DNA of 64,000 bases from Bdellovibrionales bacterium GWA2_49_15 (GCA_001769855.1 MEPP01000031.1:44051-108050); one strand, 5' to 3'; counted from the first letter of the stretch, positions 50,657 through 60,022 are shown. The notes: a model not told the origin generated them from the sequence alone. Program-made: numbers and translations.

Positions 50657-52261
50657 TTATGGACACCCGTCGCTCGCCGCTCCTGCGGCTCCGTACTGTC
50701 TATGCCCTAATTCACCCAAAACGTCACGCCCAAAAAGTTCCACCTTGGCCGGGCCGAAGCCATAAATCTCGTAAAGCTCCAGCAGACTGGTGGGATTTTT
50801 TGTCGCCAGTTCGTGCAGGGTGCGATCACTAAAAACGATAAAGGCGGGAATATCTTTTTCCCGCGCATACTGCCTGCGCCAATCTTTAAGCAGCAGCAGC
50901 CGAACCTCACTTTGCTCATCGAGGCCCTCGATCATCTTGGAAGATTTCTTTTTGGTCTTCTTCGTGACTGCCTTCACCCTAGGCGCATCGGATTTCACCG
51001 TCACCACCATATCAGAATCAGGCATACACGAATCGCAGTGCCCACAACTTTCAATCCGCTCACTATCCTTGAAGTAAGTTAAAATTCCGGCATGCCTGCA
51101 CTCTCCGCCTTCAGCGAACTGAATCATGGCGTTGAGTGATTCCCAGCGGCGCTGGATGACAAAGTCGCTGGCGGTGGATTGGGTGATAAAATAAGACTGA
51201 AGACCCTTATCTTTTTTCGAGTAGAGAAGCAGACAGCGCGAAGGTTGTCCGTCGCGTCCGGCACGCCCCATCTCTTGATAAAACGATTCGATATTGGCGG
51301 GCATCTGATAGTGGACCACCAGCCTGACATTGGGATAGTCGATGCCCATTCCAAAAGCGTTCGTGGCGGCCAAAATGCGCAACTTACCGCCCTCCAATTT
51401 CGCTTGAATCTCTTGCCGTTTTTCCATGTCCAGGCCGGCGTGGTAATATCCCACGCCTTTAAATTCTTTTTTAAGCGACCTGGTCAACTCCTGGCACAAT
51501 TTTCGAGTGCCGCAGTAAATGAGCACGCGCCCCTCGGGAACATCGCGCAGGGCCTGGCACAAAATCTTGTACTTCATCTCATCACTGGGACAAATTTCAA
51601 CCTGATAAAATAAATTGGGGCGATAAAATCCGTGCACATGGCGGTCCGGTTTTTTTAACAGAAGCTGGGCCACCATATCTTTTAAAACCGGAGGCGTGGC
51701 GGTGGCGGTCAAGGCCAGAATCGGAACATTGGGGCACAGCTCGCGCAGGATTTGCAGCTTGTGATAGTCCTCGCGAAAGTCCGGCCCCCACTGGGAAACA
51801 CAGTGGGCCTCATCAATGGCAAATAGCACCACATTTTGCTTTTTAACCCATTCCTGGAAGCCGGGATTTTGCACGCGCTCGGGCGAAAGGTAGAGCACAA
51901 AGGGCCCGCCTTTTTTCATCTCCTCAAAAATCTCCCGTTTTTCATCCAAAGTCTGACCGGAGTAAAAGGCCCCGGCGCGCATATTCAAATTTTGTAACCC
52001 CCGCACCTGATCTTTCATCAGCGCAATAAGCGGCGAAACCACCACCACCAGGCCTTCTAAAAAAAGCGACGGCAGTTGATAGCACAACGACTTTCCGCCT
52101 CCTGTGGGCATGACGGCCAAAGCATCCCGTCTGTGAATAATGGATTCGAGGATAGCGAGTTGGCCCTTCCTGAATTGCTGGAGACCAAAATTTTTCTGTA
52201 GAAAATTGGTGAGCCTAAACTCCAAGGCCAGGTCGAGAGATGTCCGATCATTTTGATGCAT
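50657..52261 (-). CDS. recQ: RecQ-family DNA helicase (short form, no winged-helix domain)
   Basis: ATG 52261 is used. The 534-residue protein has superfamily 2 helicase motifs: QFRKGQLAILESII (motif 0), VMPTGGGKSLCYQLP (I), IDEAHCVSQWGPDFR (II), LTATATPPV (III), ATNAFGMGID (V) and QEMGRAGRDG (VI). A zinc knuckle CRHAGIL...CGHCDSC follows. After it only a Lys-rich linker (TKKTKKKSSK) appears before an HRDC domain, so the RQC winged helix is missing. The tail (HRQYGAAGAASDGCP) is unusual. Divergent from the DEAD-box gene. Confidence 0.92.
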   Translation of the reverse strand: MHQNDRTSLDLALEFRLTNFLQKNFGLQQFRKGQLAILESIIHRRDALAVMPTGGGKSLCYQLPSLFLEGLVVVVSPLIALMKDQVRGLQNLNMRAGAFYSGQTLDEKREIFEEMKKGGPFVLYLSPERVQNPGFQEWVKKQNVVLFAIDEAHCVSQWGPDFREDYHKLQILRELCPNVPILALTATATPPVLKDMVAQLLLKKPDRHVHGFYRPNLFYQVEICPSDEMKYKILCQALRDVPEGRVLIYCGTRKLCQELTRSLKKEFKGVGYYHAGLDMEKRQEIQAKLEGGKLRILAATNAFGMGIDYPNVRLVVHYQMPANIESFYQEMGRAGRDGQPSRCLLLYSKKDKGLQSYFITQSTASDFVIQRRWESLNAMIQFAEGGECRHAGILTYFKDSERIESCGHCDSCMPDSDMVVTVKSDAPRVKAVTKKTKKKSSKMIEGLDEQSEVRLLLLKDWRRQYAREKDIPAFIVFSDRTLHELATKNPTSLLELYEIYGFGPAKVELFGRDVLGELGHRQYGAAGAASDGCP

Positions 52262-52384
52262 GCCCAATGCTACTTCGGCCCTGTTTACAATGAAAGAATT
52301 GAGATGAACCAAGGCGCTCTTTTTTCACTTTGCTTGACATTCCGTGGCAAAAAGCCGAGTGTGCGCCAACTACAGGGAGATAAC

Positions 52385-53518
52385 GTGTTAAATTTCGATG
52401 ATTTAGGTTTATCAACAGAGATTCTTATGGCCATCAAGGTGAAAGGGTATAGCACCCCTACGCCAATACAGGTGCAGGCCATTCCCCATTTGCTCCAAGG
52501 ACATGATCTCCTTGGGATCGCCCAGACCGGCACAGGCAAAACCGCCGCCTTTGCCCTTCCGCTCATCGATCGCCTGATGAAGAACCGGGTGAAGGCCCGT
52601 CCCGCCCGAGTGCGCGCTCTGATTTTGACACCGACCCGTGAGCTGGCGTCCCAGATCCTGGCCAGTATCACGACCTATGCTAAAAATTCCAAACTCTCCA
52701 GCGCCGTCATGTTCGGTGGCGTGAGCGAGCGCCCGCAGATCATGGCCATGTCCCGCGGAGTTGATATTCTGGTGGCCACCCCCGGCCGCTTGATCGACCT
52801 GATGGAACAAGGGCACGTGCGCTTTGAGCAGCTGGAAGTTTTTATTTTAGACGAGGCCGACCGCATGCTGGATATGGGCTTCATTACCGACGTGAAAAGA
52901 GTCATTCGCCAGCTTCCCGCCAAGAGACAAACGCTGCTATTTTCCGCCACCATGCCTCAAGATATTGCCTCCCTCGCCAACACCATGCTGTACAGGCCGG
53001 TGCGGGTCGAGGTCACTCCCCAGTCAACCACGGTGGAAAAAGTCGAGCAGAAAGTCGCCATGGTAGAGAAGGGAAATCGCCTCATGCTCCTCAGAAATAT
53101 TGTGCGCCAGAATTCTAATGGCAGTGTGCTGGTTTTCACCCGCACGAAACACGGTGCCGATCGGGTGGTGAAACACCTGGAGCGGGAAAAAGTTGTGGCC
53201 ATGGCCATTCATGGAAATAAATCTCAAAACGCCCGCGAGCGCGCCCTTCAAAGTTTTCGTTCGGGAAAAATCCAAGTGCTGGTGGCCACTGATATTGCCG
53301 CCCGCGGGATTGATGTGCCAGGGGTCGGCTACGTCATCAACTACGACCTGCCCGAAGATCCTGAAAGCTACGTCCACCGTATCGGTCGAACCGCCCGCGC
53401 CGGACTGGGCGGCGTCGCCATTTCTTTCTGTGACAATAGCGAATTGCACCTCCTGCGTGCGGTGGAACGTTTGATCAAACGCAAAGTGCCCGTTGATTCA
53501 ATGCTTGGACACCGCTAA
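52385..53518 (+). CDS. DEAD-box RNA helicase (RhlE-like, minimal core)
   Basis: GTG 52385 with GGGAG 5 nt upstream starts the family-typical LNFDDLGLSTEI; longer frames to 52253 would add about 44 non-conserved residues. The 377-residue core has the Q motif (GYSTPTPIQ), AQTGTGKT, PTRELASQ, DEAD, SATMP, VFTRTKHGA, ATDIAARGID and HRIGRTAR. Almost nothing follows the second RecA domain, so the basic C-terminal tail of many RhlE proteins is absent. Probably acts in ribosome assembly or mRNA decay. Confidence 0.95.
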   Translation: MLNFDDLGLSTEILMAIKVKGYSTPTPIQVQAIPHLLQGHDLLGIAQTGTGKTAAFALPLIDRLMKNRVKARPARVRALILTPTRELASQILASITTYAKNSKLSSAVMFGGVSERPQIMAMSRGVDILVATPGRLIDLMEQGHVRFEQLEVFILDEADRMLDMGFITDVKRVIRQLPAKRQTLLFSATMPQDIASLANTMLYRPVRVEVTPQSTTVEKVEQKVAMVEKGNRLMLLRNIVRQNSNGSVLVFTRTKHGADRVVKHLEREKVVAMAIHGNKSQNARERALQSFRSGKIQVLVATDIAARGIDVPGVGYVINYDLPEDPESYVHRIGRTARAGLGGVAISFCDNSELHLLRAVERLIKRKVPVDSMLGHR

Positions 53519-53588
53519 CATTCTGTTCTTTACAAGATGAGTCGGATAATTTAGCTTTTTTGTTGCACACACAAAACAAGGACTCATC

Positions 53589-54311
53589 GTGTCAAAACTA
53601 CTCTTATGCCTCGCCGTCTTTTCAACCATGTTACTGGCCTTCGCCCAATCACAAAATAATGAAGACAACCTGATTGTTACCGATGATCTGCAAAAGATTC
53701 CCGATATTCTGCCCACCACCTATTATTTGGCCTTCGAAACCCGCACCTCCTGCAAGGGAATCTATCGGGGCGTGGAGTATAAGGGTGATGAGCTGAGTGA
53801 TGTGCTCACTCCGTCCAATGAGGTTCTGGCCCAGGTGTGCACACGCTTTTTACAAGTTCTCAAGATGGAAGGAAGCGGGGTTCTGAAAGATCGAGGCCAG
53901 GGTGCCGTCACCATTAACTGGGCGGGCAACGGACGCTTTCGCGTGCTTGACCGCTGTAGGTACGGCGAAGGCACCAAAGACTACTGCCTCCTCCCTTTCT
54001 ATACCATCGCCGCCGACCTGAAGATTCACAAACCAGGCGAGGTTATTTTCGTTCCTGCCGCCAAAGGCCTCAAGTTGCCTGATGGAACCGATCACCTCGG
54101 TTTTTTTGAAGTCCGCGATACTGGCAGTGCCTTTGTGGGCATCGGTGCCCAGCGAGTTGATTTATTTATAGCGGAGCAAGACGACAGCAACAACGTCTTC
54201 AGGAATGCCGGTTTTCATCATAAGATCCCGACCGCCGCCTTTAAAGTTACCGGCGAGTCTGCCGTTCGGGCCAAGAGCTTACTCAAAGAAAAATTTAAGA
54301 CGTTATACTAG
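53589..54311 (+). CDS. Exported 3D-domain protein (MltA C-terminal-like)
   Basis: GTG 53589 follows AAGGA at 6 nt. The 240-residue protein has a signal peptide (LLCLAVFSTMLLAFAQ) and ends in a 3D domain: three Asp in GTDHLGFFEVRDTGSAFVG and RVDLFIAEQ, the D-D-D layout of MltA and Rpf/YabE proteins. The lytic-transglycosylase B domain of MltA is not obvious, so activity on peptidoglycan is likely but not certain. Four Cys are in the middle part (TSCKG, QVCTR, DRCRYG, DYCLL). Confidence 0.8.
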   Translation: MSKLLLCLAVFSTMLLAFAQSQNNEDNLIVTDDLQKIPDILPTTYYLAFETRTSCKGIYRGVEYKGDELSDVLTPSNEVLAQVCTRFLQVLKMEGSGVLKDRGQGAVTINWAGNGRFRVLDRCRYGEGTKDYCLLPFYTIAADLKIHKPGEVIFVPAAKGLKLPDGTDHLGFFEVRDTGSAFVGIGAQRVDLFIAEQDDSNNVFRNAGFHHKIPTAAFKVTGESAVRAKSLLKEKFKTLY

Positions 54312-54331
54312 GTCCATGGCACAATGGAGGT

Positions 54332-55336
54332 ATGGGCGAAAAAAAGCTTATACACATTGTCCAAGCTGACGCGAACTCCGTTCCCGAATCTGCCGGTAAA
54401 TGGCAAAAGGCCTACGAGTTCGAGTTCGAATTTTTTAAGAATTTTCCCTCGGCCCACACCCGCATCTCCTACAAGAGTGACATTCGGCAATTTATTGATT
54501 GGTTAAAAGATAATATGCACGATCTAGACGGCCTCCATCAGGCCGGGCGTGCCCATATGGTGACCTATCGAAATTGGCTGCAGGAAGCCGAATTCGCTCC
54601 CAAAACTATCAACCGCAAATTTTCCGCCCTCTCCAGTTTTTTTGATTTTTTAGTGGAGAAAGGAATCAAAGACTTTAATCCCGTCAATAGTGTGCGCCGG
54701 CCGCGCCAGGAAGTTCTCCACCCCACCAATGACCTGAGCGATGATCAGGTCAAGGAACTCTTCACTGCCTTGGAGCAGAAGGGCCCGTCGATGCCGCTGC
54801 ACAAGGCGATCGTGTATTTGCTCTTTTCTACCGGTATTCGCAAATCGGAGCTGATGTATTTAAAACGCAAAGACTACAAAATTTTCGAGGGAGTTCCGGT
54901 GGTGGAGGTGCGGGCCAAAGGTGGAAAATTTTTAACCAAGGCCCTTCACCCTGAATGTGCCCGCATTATGGACGAGTACATTGACTGGATGAAAGATTCC
55001 GGGCGACCGATTCATGCGGAAGATTATTTTTTTCAACCGACTAAAAATCCCATCCAACCGGGTGAGCTATGCCGCCCCCTCAATGCCACCTCGGTGGACT
55101 ACATTATAAAAAAATTCGCCAAGCTCGCCGGGCTCACCCATCGCATCTCGGCCCACTCTGCCCGCGCCAGTTATATTGGTTCGGCCTTGGAGGCGGGCGT
55201 CGATCTGCTCAAAGTTTCCAGCGATGTGGGGCACGCCTCGGTCCGCACCACCCAGGAATACAACAAACGCCGCTTGAAAATTAAGGAAAGTCCCGCCTAC
55301 GATTTGGGTTACTTTGATAAGAAAAAAGCTAAATAG
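54332..55336 (+). CDS. Tyrosine recombinase (XerC/D-type)
   Basis: A 334-residue protein with strong ribosome binding site GGAGGT. The N-terminal SAM-like core-binding domain (FFKNFPSAHTRISYKSDIRQFIDWL) is followed by the catalytic domain: Arg in FSTGIRKSEL, Lys in RAKGGKF, His-x-x-Arg in SAHSARASYIG, His/Trp-position His in SDVGHASVRTTQEY, and nucleophile Tyr in QEYNKRR. All key residues are intact. Length is slightly above XerC/D (about 300). No tRNA, att site or phage gene is visible nearby, so chromosome-dimer resolution or another site-specific role is as likely as an element integrase. Confidence 0.92.
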   Translation: MGEKKLIHIVQADANSVPESAGKWQKAYEFEFEFFKNFPSAHTRISYKSDIRQFIDWLKDNMHDLDGLHQAGRAHMVTYRNWLQEAEFAPKTINRKFSALSSFFDFLVEKGIKDFNPVNSVRRPRQEVLHPTNDLSDDQVKELFTALEQKGPSMPLHKAIVYLLFSTGIRKSELMYLKRKDYKIFEGVPVVEVRAKGGKFLTKALHPECARIMDEYIDWMKDSGRPIHAEDYFFQPTKNPIQPGELCRPLNATSVDYIIKKFAKLAGLTHRISAHSARASYIGSALEAGVDLLKVSSDVGHASVRTTQEYNKRRLKIKESPAYDLGYFDKKKAK

Positions 55337-55338
55337 GT

Positions 55339-56634
55339 CTAGTTTTTAATCACGTTACCGTTTGTGGGAATATAGACACAGCAGGAGAAGATGGCATGAC
55401 TAACGGGACCTTCCCAGGTCATCAGACTTGTCCCGTTTCCTGAACAACCGCCCTGATGAGAGCTGGCACCAACGAGTGCGCATTGTTCGCTGGCGGCACT
55501 CACTTCGCTTGGCAGAGGTTCGACGGGTGCGCTTCCATGTTGTGGAGGAGGTGCAGGTGGTGGTGGTGTACCTGCCGCGCCAGACCCGGTGCCGCTTCCT
55601 GTCCCGCTACCGTTTTGCGGTGTATAAACATCATCAGTCATCACGATCTCGGACTCAGTATGGGCTTCCACATTGGCGCTGTCAGTGCCTACCGGAGTAG
55701 GTGCCGCAGTTGGAGCAGCAGTTGGAGTGGCATCTGGGACAACGGTTGAGTCCGGTGGCGGGGTTTCACCTGCACTGCCGGCCGAGTACAGAGAAGCATC
55801 ATTGGAAATGTACTCCCCCTCTGAAGTGCGATACCCATCTCCCAATTCCTTTTCCTGCAGCTTCTTGTCCTTCAAAAATTTTTTCTTCGGTCTTGCACGC
55901 AGCTTCTGATAAAGGTTCTGCAATTCTTTTAACCGCTCCTCGGCCGAGTTTATACGATTGGTATCGAGCACCGCATCTTTTTCAGCAAAAGACCATCGCA
56001 GGCGCTCCGCCCATCTATACTTATATGGCTTCGTCATGACCTGCCCTTCCACGATGGCCATCGACATTCCTGCATTAATCAGCTCGCTATCGTCATTCAT
56101 ATAATCCATGGCCGCCACTTGCCCCTTGTACACCGTCCCCCAGACATCGCTGCTCTCCTGGTCGTGGAAAATGTAAAAGGTTGTCCCCCTCACTCCGAAA
56201 GCGACGCGATTGGTGGTTTCAATCTCCATCGCCGGCGGGCCGGAAAATTTCTGAATGACATCAACCATGATGCCACCCACAGTAAGGATGAGGTACGAGG
56301 TCCCCTTAAAGGCATTGCCCTGTTTTTGAATAAGCCCTTCAACTTTTAAATTTGAATCCGGGTCAAGCTTGAGAGTACTTCCGTCAGGAAGTTTGAGGAT
56401 GGCAAAGGATTTAGGCCCGGTGGACAGTGCTGAACCATCATAAAACTTTTCATGAGCATGGGCAGGTTTTCTGGCCTTTTCCCCTTTTGCTTGCAGGAAA
56501 AGTTCACCCTTCACGTAGCGAATTATGCCATAATCAATTTCCTCGGCAAAGGCGCTCGATTGGAATAAAAAATGGGCACCTAAGGCCAGGCAAAAAGTAA
56601 GCGAAAGTAAACGTCCCATATCCATAATCTTCAA
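55339..56634 (-). CDS. Exported FecR-domain protein with Pro/Thr-rich tail
   Basis: Starts at TTG 56634, ATG 56625 or ATG 56619 are all possible; a signal peptide follows (LLSLTFCLALGAHFLFQSSAFA). Residues about 40-190 form a FecR-like domain (LSTGPKSFAILKLPDGSTLKLDPDSNL, TTNRVAFGVRGTTFYI in parts). The last about 150 residues are low-complexity Pro, Thr, Ala and Gly (DATPTAAPTAAPTPVG, PPPPAPPPQHG), with three Cys at the end. The protein at 23686-24609 is another FecR-like protein in this window. No ECF or TonB partner adjoins it. Convergent with the recombinase gene. Confidence 0.82.
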   Translation of the reverse strand: MKIMDMGRLLSLTFCLALGAHFLFQSSAFAEEIDYGIIRYVKGELFLQAKGEKARKPAHAHEKFYDGSALSTGPKSFAILKLPDGSTLKLDPDSNLKVEGLIQKQGNAFKGTSYLILTVGGIMVDVIQKFSGPPAMEIETTNRVAFGVRGTTFYIFHDQESSDVWGTVYKGQVAAMDYMNDDSELINAGMSMAIVEGQVMTKPYKYRWAERLRWSFAEKDAVLDTNRINSAEERLKELQNLYQKLRARPKKKFLKDKKLQEKELGDGYRTSEGEYISNDASLYSAGSAGETPPPDSTVVPDATPTAAPTAAPTPVGTDSANVEAHTESEIVMTDDVYTPQNGSGTGSGTGSGAAGTPPPPAPPPQHGSAPVEPLPSEVSAASEQCALVGASSHQGGCSGNGTSLMTWEGPVSHAIFSCCVYIPTNGNVIKN

Positions 56635-56729
56635 GGTTTTACACTGTTAGCAGTGATGATTATAACAAGGATATTCTTTTAGTACCGACAAAATTTTGAT
56701 TGTGCCATAATGATTATAGTGAGGAATTT

Positions 56730-58172
56730 ATGCAAATATTGAAGTATTTTACCCTACTACTTTGCTTAATCACTGGCCTGTCGGCATATGCCGGAAAATT
56801 TACGGGAAAAACCAGCGCCGCAAAAGGTGACGGTATGTCTGCTGCGGCCTTGAAAGGGACCTGCGTCCAAGGCCGGCCTGGTCTCAAGTCCGGCGACTTT
56901 TCTACCAGCGCTTTATACCAAAGCTACGTCCGATCATGTCGTGCGGCCACCCCACCCAAGCCCACGGCTCCAACCGCGAAGGCCACACCTCGATCCTCGA
57001 CATCGCCTTCTGGGCCCTCGAAATCAGCGCCACGTACACCAACAACCTTTTCTCGGAGCAACACCCCGGCCGCTTCCACGAGTGGCGCGACAACTCTTTC
57101 TTCTCCAACACACACTTTGGCGGTAACAAGGGGAGCTTTACCTGCGGGCACGATTATGGCGACTAGGGCCACTCAAAACGAGATTGTCCGGGGCGGACGC
57201 TTCAGCCGTGAGCCGATAAGTTCTACCTTAAATACAAGAGTCGGTGGAACGGCCACTATACGCCAAGCTAGTATGACAGCAGTAAAAACCAGCGTCCTTC
57301 CGAGTACAGGGAGCACAAAGATAGCAGGGATTAACAAAGATGTTATCGTGAACCCGGTCAGCATCCAGACGGCCAATGCCAACCGAGGTGCAATGGCCAT
57401 GCCGAAAGCAGTGACAATTCAGCCTATCTCCTGCCAGGAGGAGTACAATAAAAACAATGGCAAATTAAGCGGCCAATGCTGTAAGGAGATGTTTCAGGTT
57501 TTCGAGCAAACCTACGCTTCCTCTCTGTCTGGTCAAACCCAAGCAAGGCTAGAAGATGACCAGATTGTGGCGGCCCATCTAACGATCAACGTAATGGGAC
57601 GCGAGGGCGCGCACACCTTACTCAGCACCATCATTAATGATCATTTTGTGGTGATCAACCAGAGTGATTTACACATTGCCAAGAAAAACACGCCAGGTTC
57701 TAACCACCTCCCCGGAGCTTCCATGCCGGTGGCAAGTCCCATTACCATAGAGAGGGTAAACAACAATGTTGCACTTCTGACTCGCGCCATTCAAGTTCAC
57801 GATAGTTTCATTGATACCAAAAATAACAAAAATGCGAAAATGAAGCTCATTGATGCTTTCAAAGTTCAAAATTTTCAAACGGCCAATATGTATCTCGATC
57901 AAATTCGCGAACAGGCACGGGCCAACTACGACAAAGTTAAGTCTCTTATTATCCCGACCAAAGACAAAGGTAGCGAAACCAGTAAAAATAGTTCAAAGGC
58001 GGCAACTGCCAAGAATGAATTTAATAATAATATTGCGGCCCTGGGACAGCGCTGTCCCGATTACACATTTACGATCACCCTTGACCCAAATATCTTACCG
58101 CTCGCCAATAGTCCGCAGCCGATGGGTGGAGGTAGTCATCGACCTAATGCTCGCGACATTAGCAGAAAATAA
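56730..58172 (+). CDS. Exported protein with low-complexity N-terminal region
   Basis: ATG 56730 follows TGAGG and gives a signal peptide (YFTLLLCLITGLSAYAG). After an early Cys-containing segment, residues about 70-140 are a low-complexity stretch of Thr, Ser, Pro and Ala (TPPKPTAPTAKATPRSSTSP). The C-terminal half (about residues 230-430) is helical with two Cys-containing motifs (ISCQEEYN, GQCCKEMFQVFEQ). No family recognised. Probably surface or periplasmic with a flexible linker. Confidence 0.75.
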   Translation: MQILKYFTLLLCLITGLSAYAGKFTGKTSAAKGDGMSAAALKGTCVQGRPGLKSGDFSTSALYQSYVRSCRAATPPKPTAPTAKATPRSSTSPSGPSKSAPRTPTTFSRSNTPAASTSGATTLSSPTHTLAVTRGALPAGTIMATRATQNEIVRGGRFSREPISSTLNTRVGGTATIRQASMTAVKTSVLPSTGSTKIAGINKDVIVNPVSIQTANANRGAMAMPKAVTIQPISCQEEYNKNNGKLSGQCCKEMFQVFEQTYASSLSGQTQARLEDDQIVAAHLTINVMGREGAHTLLSTIINDHFVVINQSDLHIAKKNTPGSNHLPGASMPVASPITIERVNNNVALLTRAIQVHDSFIDTKNNKNAKMKLIDAFKVQNFQTANMYLDQIREQARANYDKVKSLIIPTKDKGSETSKNSSKAATAKNEFNNNIAALGQRCPDYTFTITLDPNILPLANSPQPMGGGSHRPNARDISRK

Positions 58173-58266
58173 CCTCCGTATTTTCAAGCTATTAACGTAA
58201 ACTTGCGTAACACGGCATTCTTTGCTTGAATCGTTGCGTCGATTCATTTTTGAACGGAGAATGCCT

Positions 58267-58905
58267 ATGAAATTAGCTCTCTTGATTTTATCCCTCATGT
58301 TTTCCATCCATGCTTTCGCCGGTCCTATCGCTCCTTGCGGCCAAGCGCCTGAGGATAAACCTGAATACAACTGGGTATCCTTGGCGAAAGTTATCATTCA
58401 CGCCAAAGTCATGAACGCCAATGGCCTTATCTGCGCCGGCCTGGTGCCCGGCAAAGTCGGTACGGTGGATTATATCAACTATCGTGATGAGGCAGGGACC
58501 GTGCGAAGTTACAGCTACGAGGAACTTTCCACTCAACGTCGAATTTTGCTCAGTCAGGAAGATCTGGGCGTCGATCTGGTGAGAAAAGGTCCCATCATGT
58601 CCTTGCATGTGGTGCAAACACTGACCGACAGCGCCGAGTCTCGTTACAACATTACACTCCGATTTCTGCGCAACTTGAGTCGCCTGGACAGCTCCCCCAA
58701 TGATTATCGAGAGCTCAATCTCATGGCGAAAATCAACCAAGATAATCAGAGCGAGGTCAGCTTGAATGATAACTCGATTCAATTTGACCAGTTTGATCTC
58801 TTTATCTCTCTAGGCCTCACGATCAACAAGGTGAGCTTCACCAGACAAGGTCAGGGCCAGGGCGCGCTTGAAACCAAAATTCTACCCAAGGTCGGCACTC
58901 TTTAA
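58267..58905 (+). CDS. Exported protein of unknown function
   Basis: ATG 58267 has CGGAG 7 nt upstream; the frame is open to 58222. The 212-residue product has a signal peptide (LALLILSLMFSIHAFAG) and a beta-rich body with a short Cys pair (APCGQAPED, NGLICAGL). No domain recognised. It ends exactly where the convergent acyl-CoA-binding protein gene begins its stop, with no space for a terminator. Confidence 0.75.
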   Translation: MKLALLILSLMFSIHAFAGPIAPCGQAPEDKPEYNWVSLAKVIIHAKVMNANGLICAGLVPGKVGTVDYINYRDEAGTVRSYSYEELSTQRRILLSQEDLGVDLVRKGPIMSLHVVQTLTDSAESRYNITLRFLRNLSRLDSSPNDYRELNLMAKINQDNQSEVSLNDNSIQFDQFDLFISLGLTINKVSFTRQGQGQGALETKILPKVGTL

Positions 58906-59172
58906 TCAGGCCTTGCCGTATTTTTTAATCAGGGTATCAACCAACTGAACATATTTGTTTTGAGCATCATCGCTTTTCATGTCTTTCTTGGTGGCCCAAA
59001 AGTCATACTTGGCGCGTTCTTTTAGGTTAAACATACCCGGTCGGTCACCTTTTACATTGCCTTCGGTGCCCTGCTTATAAAGGGCATACAAATCCAACAG
59101 CTCTTCGTTGGTTGGGCGGGCCTTCAATTTTTTGACCTCGTCCTGAGAAGTTTTAAATTTATCATTTGCCAC
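58906..59172 (-). CDS. Acyl-CoA-binding protein (ACBP)
   Basis: GTG 59172 follows GGAGGT at 5 nt. The 88-residue, four-helix protein carries the ACBP signature: LLDLYALYKQGTEGNV, GDRPGMFNLKERAKYDFW and the AQNKYVQLVDTLIKKY end. The Tyr, Lys and Trp acyl-CoA contacts are present in YALYKQ and AKYDFW. ACBPs are mainly eukaryotic and patchy in bacteria. They bind and shuttle acyl-CoA in the cytoplasm. It is divergent from a ceramidase-like gene. Confidence 0.95.
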   Translation of the reverse strand: MANDKFKTSQDEVKKLKARPTNEELLDLYALYKQGTEGNVKGDRPGMFNLKERAKYDFWATKKDMKSDDAQNKYVQLVDTLIKKYGKA

Positions 59173-59249
59173 AAATTACCTCCGTGTATGCGGTCTATCT
59201 TATTACAAAAAACGCGTTACTTTCATAAAAAAATTCGCGAGAATTTAGT

Positions 59250-59945
59250 ATGGAAACAATGTCGTGCCCTTGGTCCGGGTTTAAACCGGGACATTTGGAT
59301 TTTTGTGAGGCCAAGCTCTGCGCCTGGATCGTGAAGCCGGCGGAGACCTGGTCCAATATGGCGTTCGTGGTGGTCGGGCTCTATATTATCTATCTGGCCC
59401 GCAAAGAAAATCGTCCGCATCTTCTTCCCATCGGGATTGTGGCGCAATTTTTAGGAATCTTCTCCGGCCTCTACCACGCCACAGGAACTTTTGTCGGGGA
59501 ATGGCTGGATATTTCCTCCATGATTCTTTTTACCGGCACCGGGATTGTCTACAATCTTCGACGACTTTTTTTGATTCCCAAGCAAAAGATGGTCACGATT
59601 TTTGCCACACTCATGGTGGTGTCGATGGCGCTGATTTATTACTTTGAAAAATTGGGCGTCGTCCTCTTTGGAGTACAATTTATCGGCTGCGCTTTTATGG
59701 AGCTGTACTTATTCTCCAAGGCCCCCGTCAAAGCCGACTACTTTTACTTCAAGGCGATGGTGCTCACATTCTTGGGTGCCTGGATCGTGTGGTGGCTGGA
59801 CATCACTAAAATTTGGTGCAACCCAGACAACCATATTTTCACCGGTCACGCCTTTTGGCATGTGGCCACCTCCTTCACTTTTCTCTTTGTTTATCGCTTC
59901 TTTACCCAGTTCAAGGAGCTTGAGCCAGGTGCCGCAGTCAAGTAA
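59250..59945 (+). CDS. Ceramidase-like (CREST superfamily) membrane protein
   Basis: A 231-residue protein with about seven membrane helices. Conserved-looking features of the alkaline ceramidase/CREST group are CEAKLCAWIVKPAETWSNMAF near the N-terminus, FSGLYHATGTFVGEWLDISS (first His, Asp) and GHAFWHVATSFTFLF (two His), which together would bind zinc in the membrane. Substrate could be ceramide or another amide lipid; some members are only transport or scramblase-like. No ribosome binding site of note. Confidence 0.78.
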   Translation: METMSCPWSGFKPGHLDFCEAKLCAWIVKPAETWSNMAFVVVGLYIIYLARKENRPHLLPIGIVAQFLGIFSGLYHATGTFVGEWLDISSMILFTGTGIVYNLRRLFLIPKQKMVTIFATLMVVSMALIYYFEKLGVVLFGVQFIGCAFMELYLFSKAPVKADYFYFKAMVLTFLGAWIVWWLDITKIWCNPDNHIFTGHAFWHVATSFTFLFVYRFFTQFKELEPGAAVK

Positions 59946-60022
59946 TCCTCCAATTGTTAGATTTCTGTTTGAAATGAACGGCATGCTTTCTTCTCGGCAA
60001 AAAAGTTGCTAAATGTGTTGTT

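Noticed and set aside
54332..56634. Possible prophage or integrative element around the tyrosine recombinase
   Set aside because: No other phage, conjugation or att-like feature is seen, and flanking genes look chromosomal.
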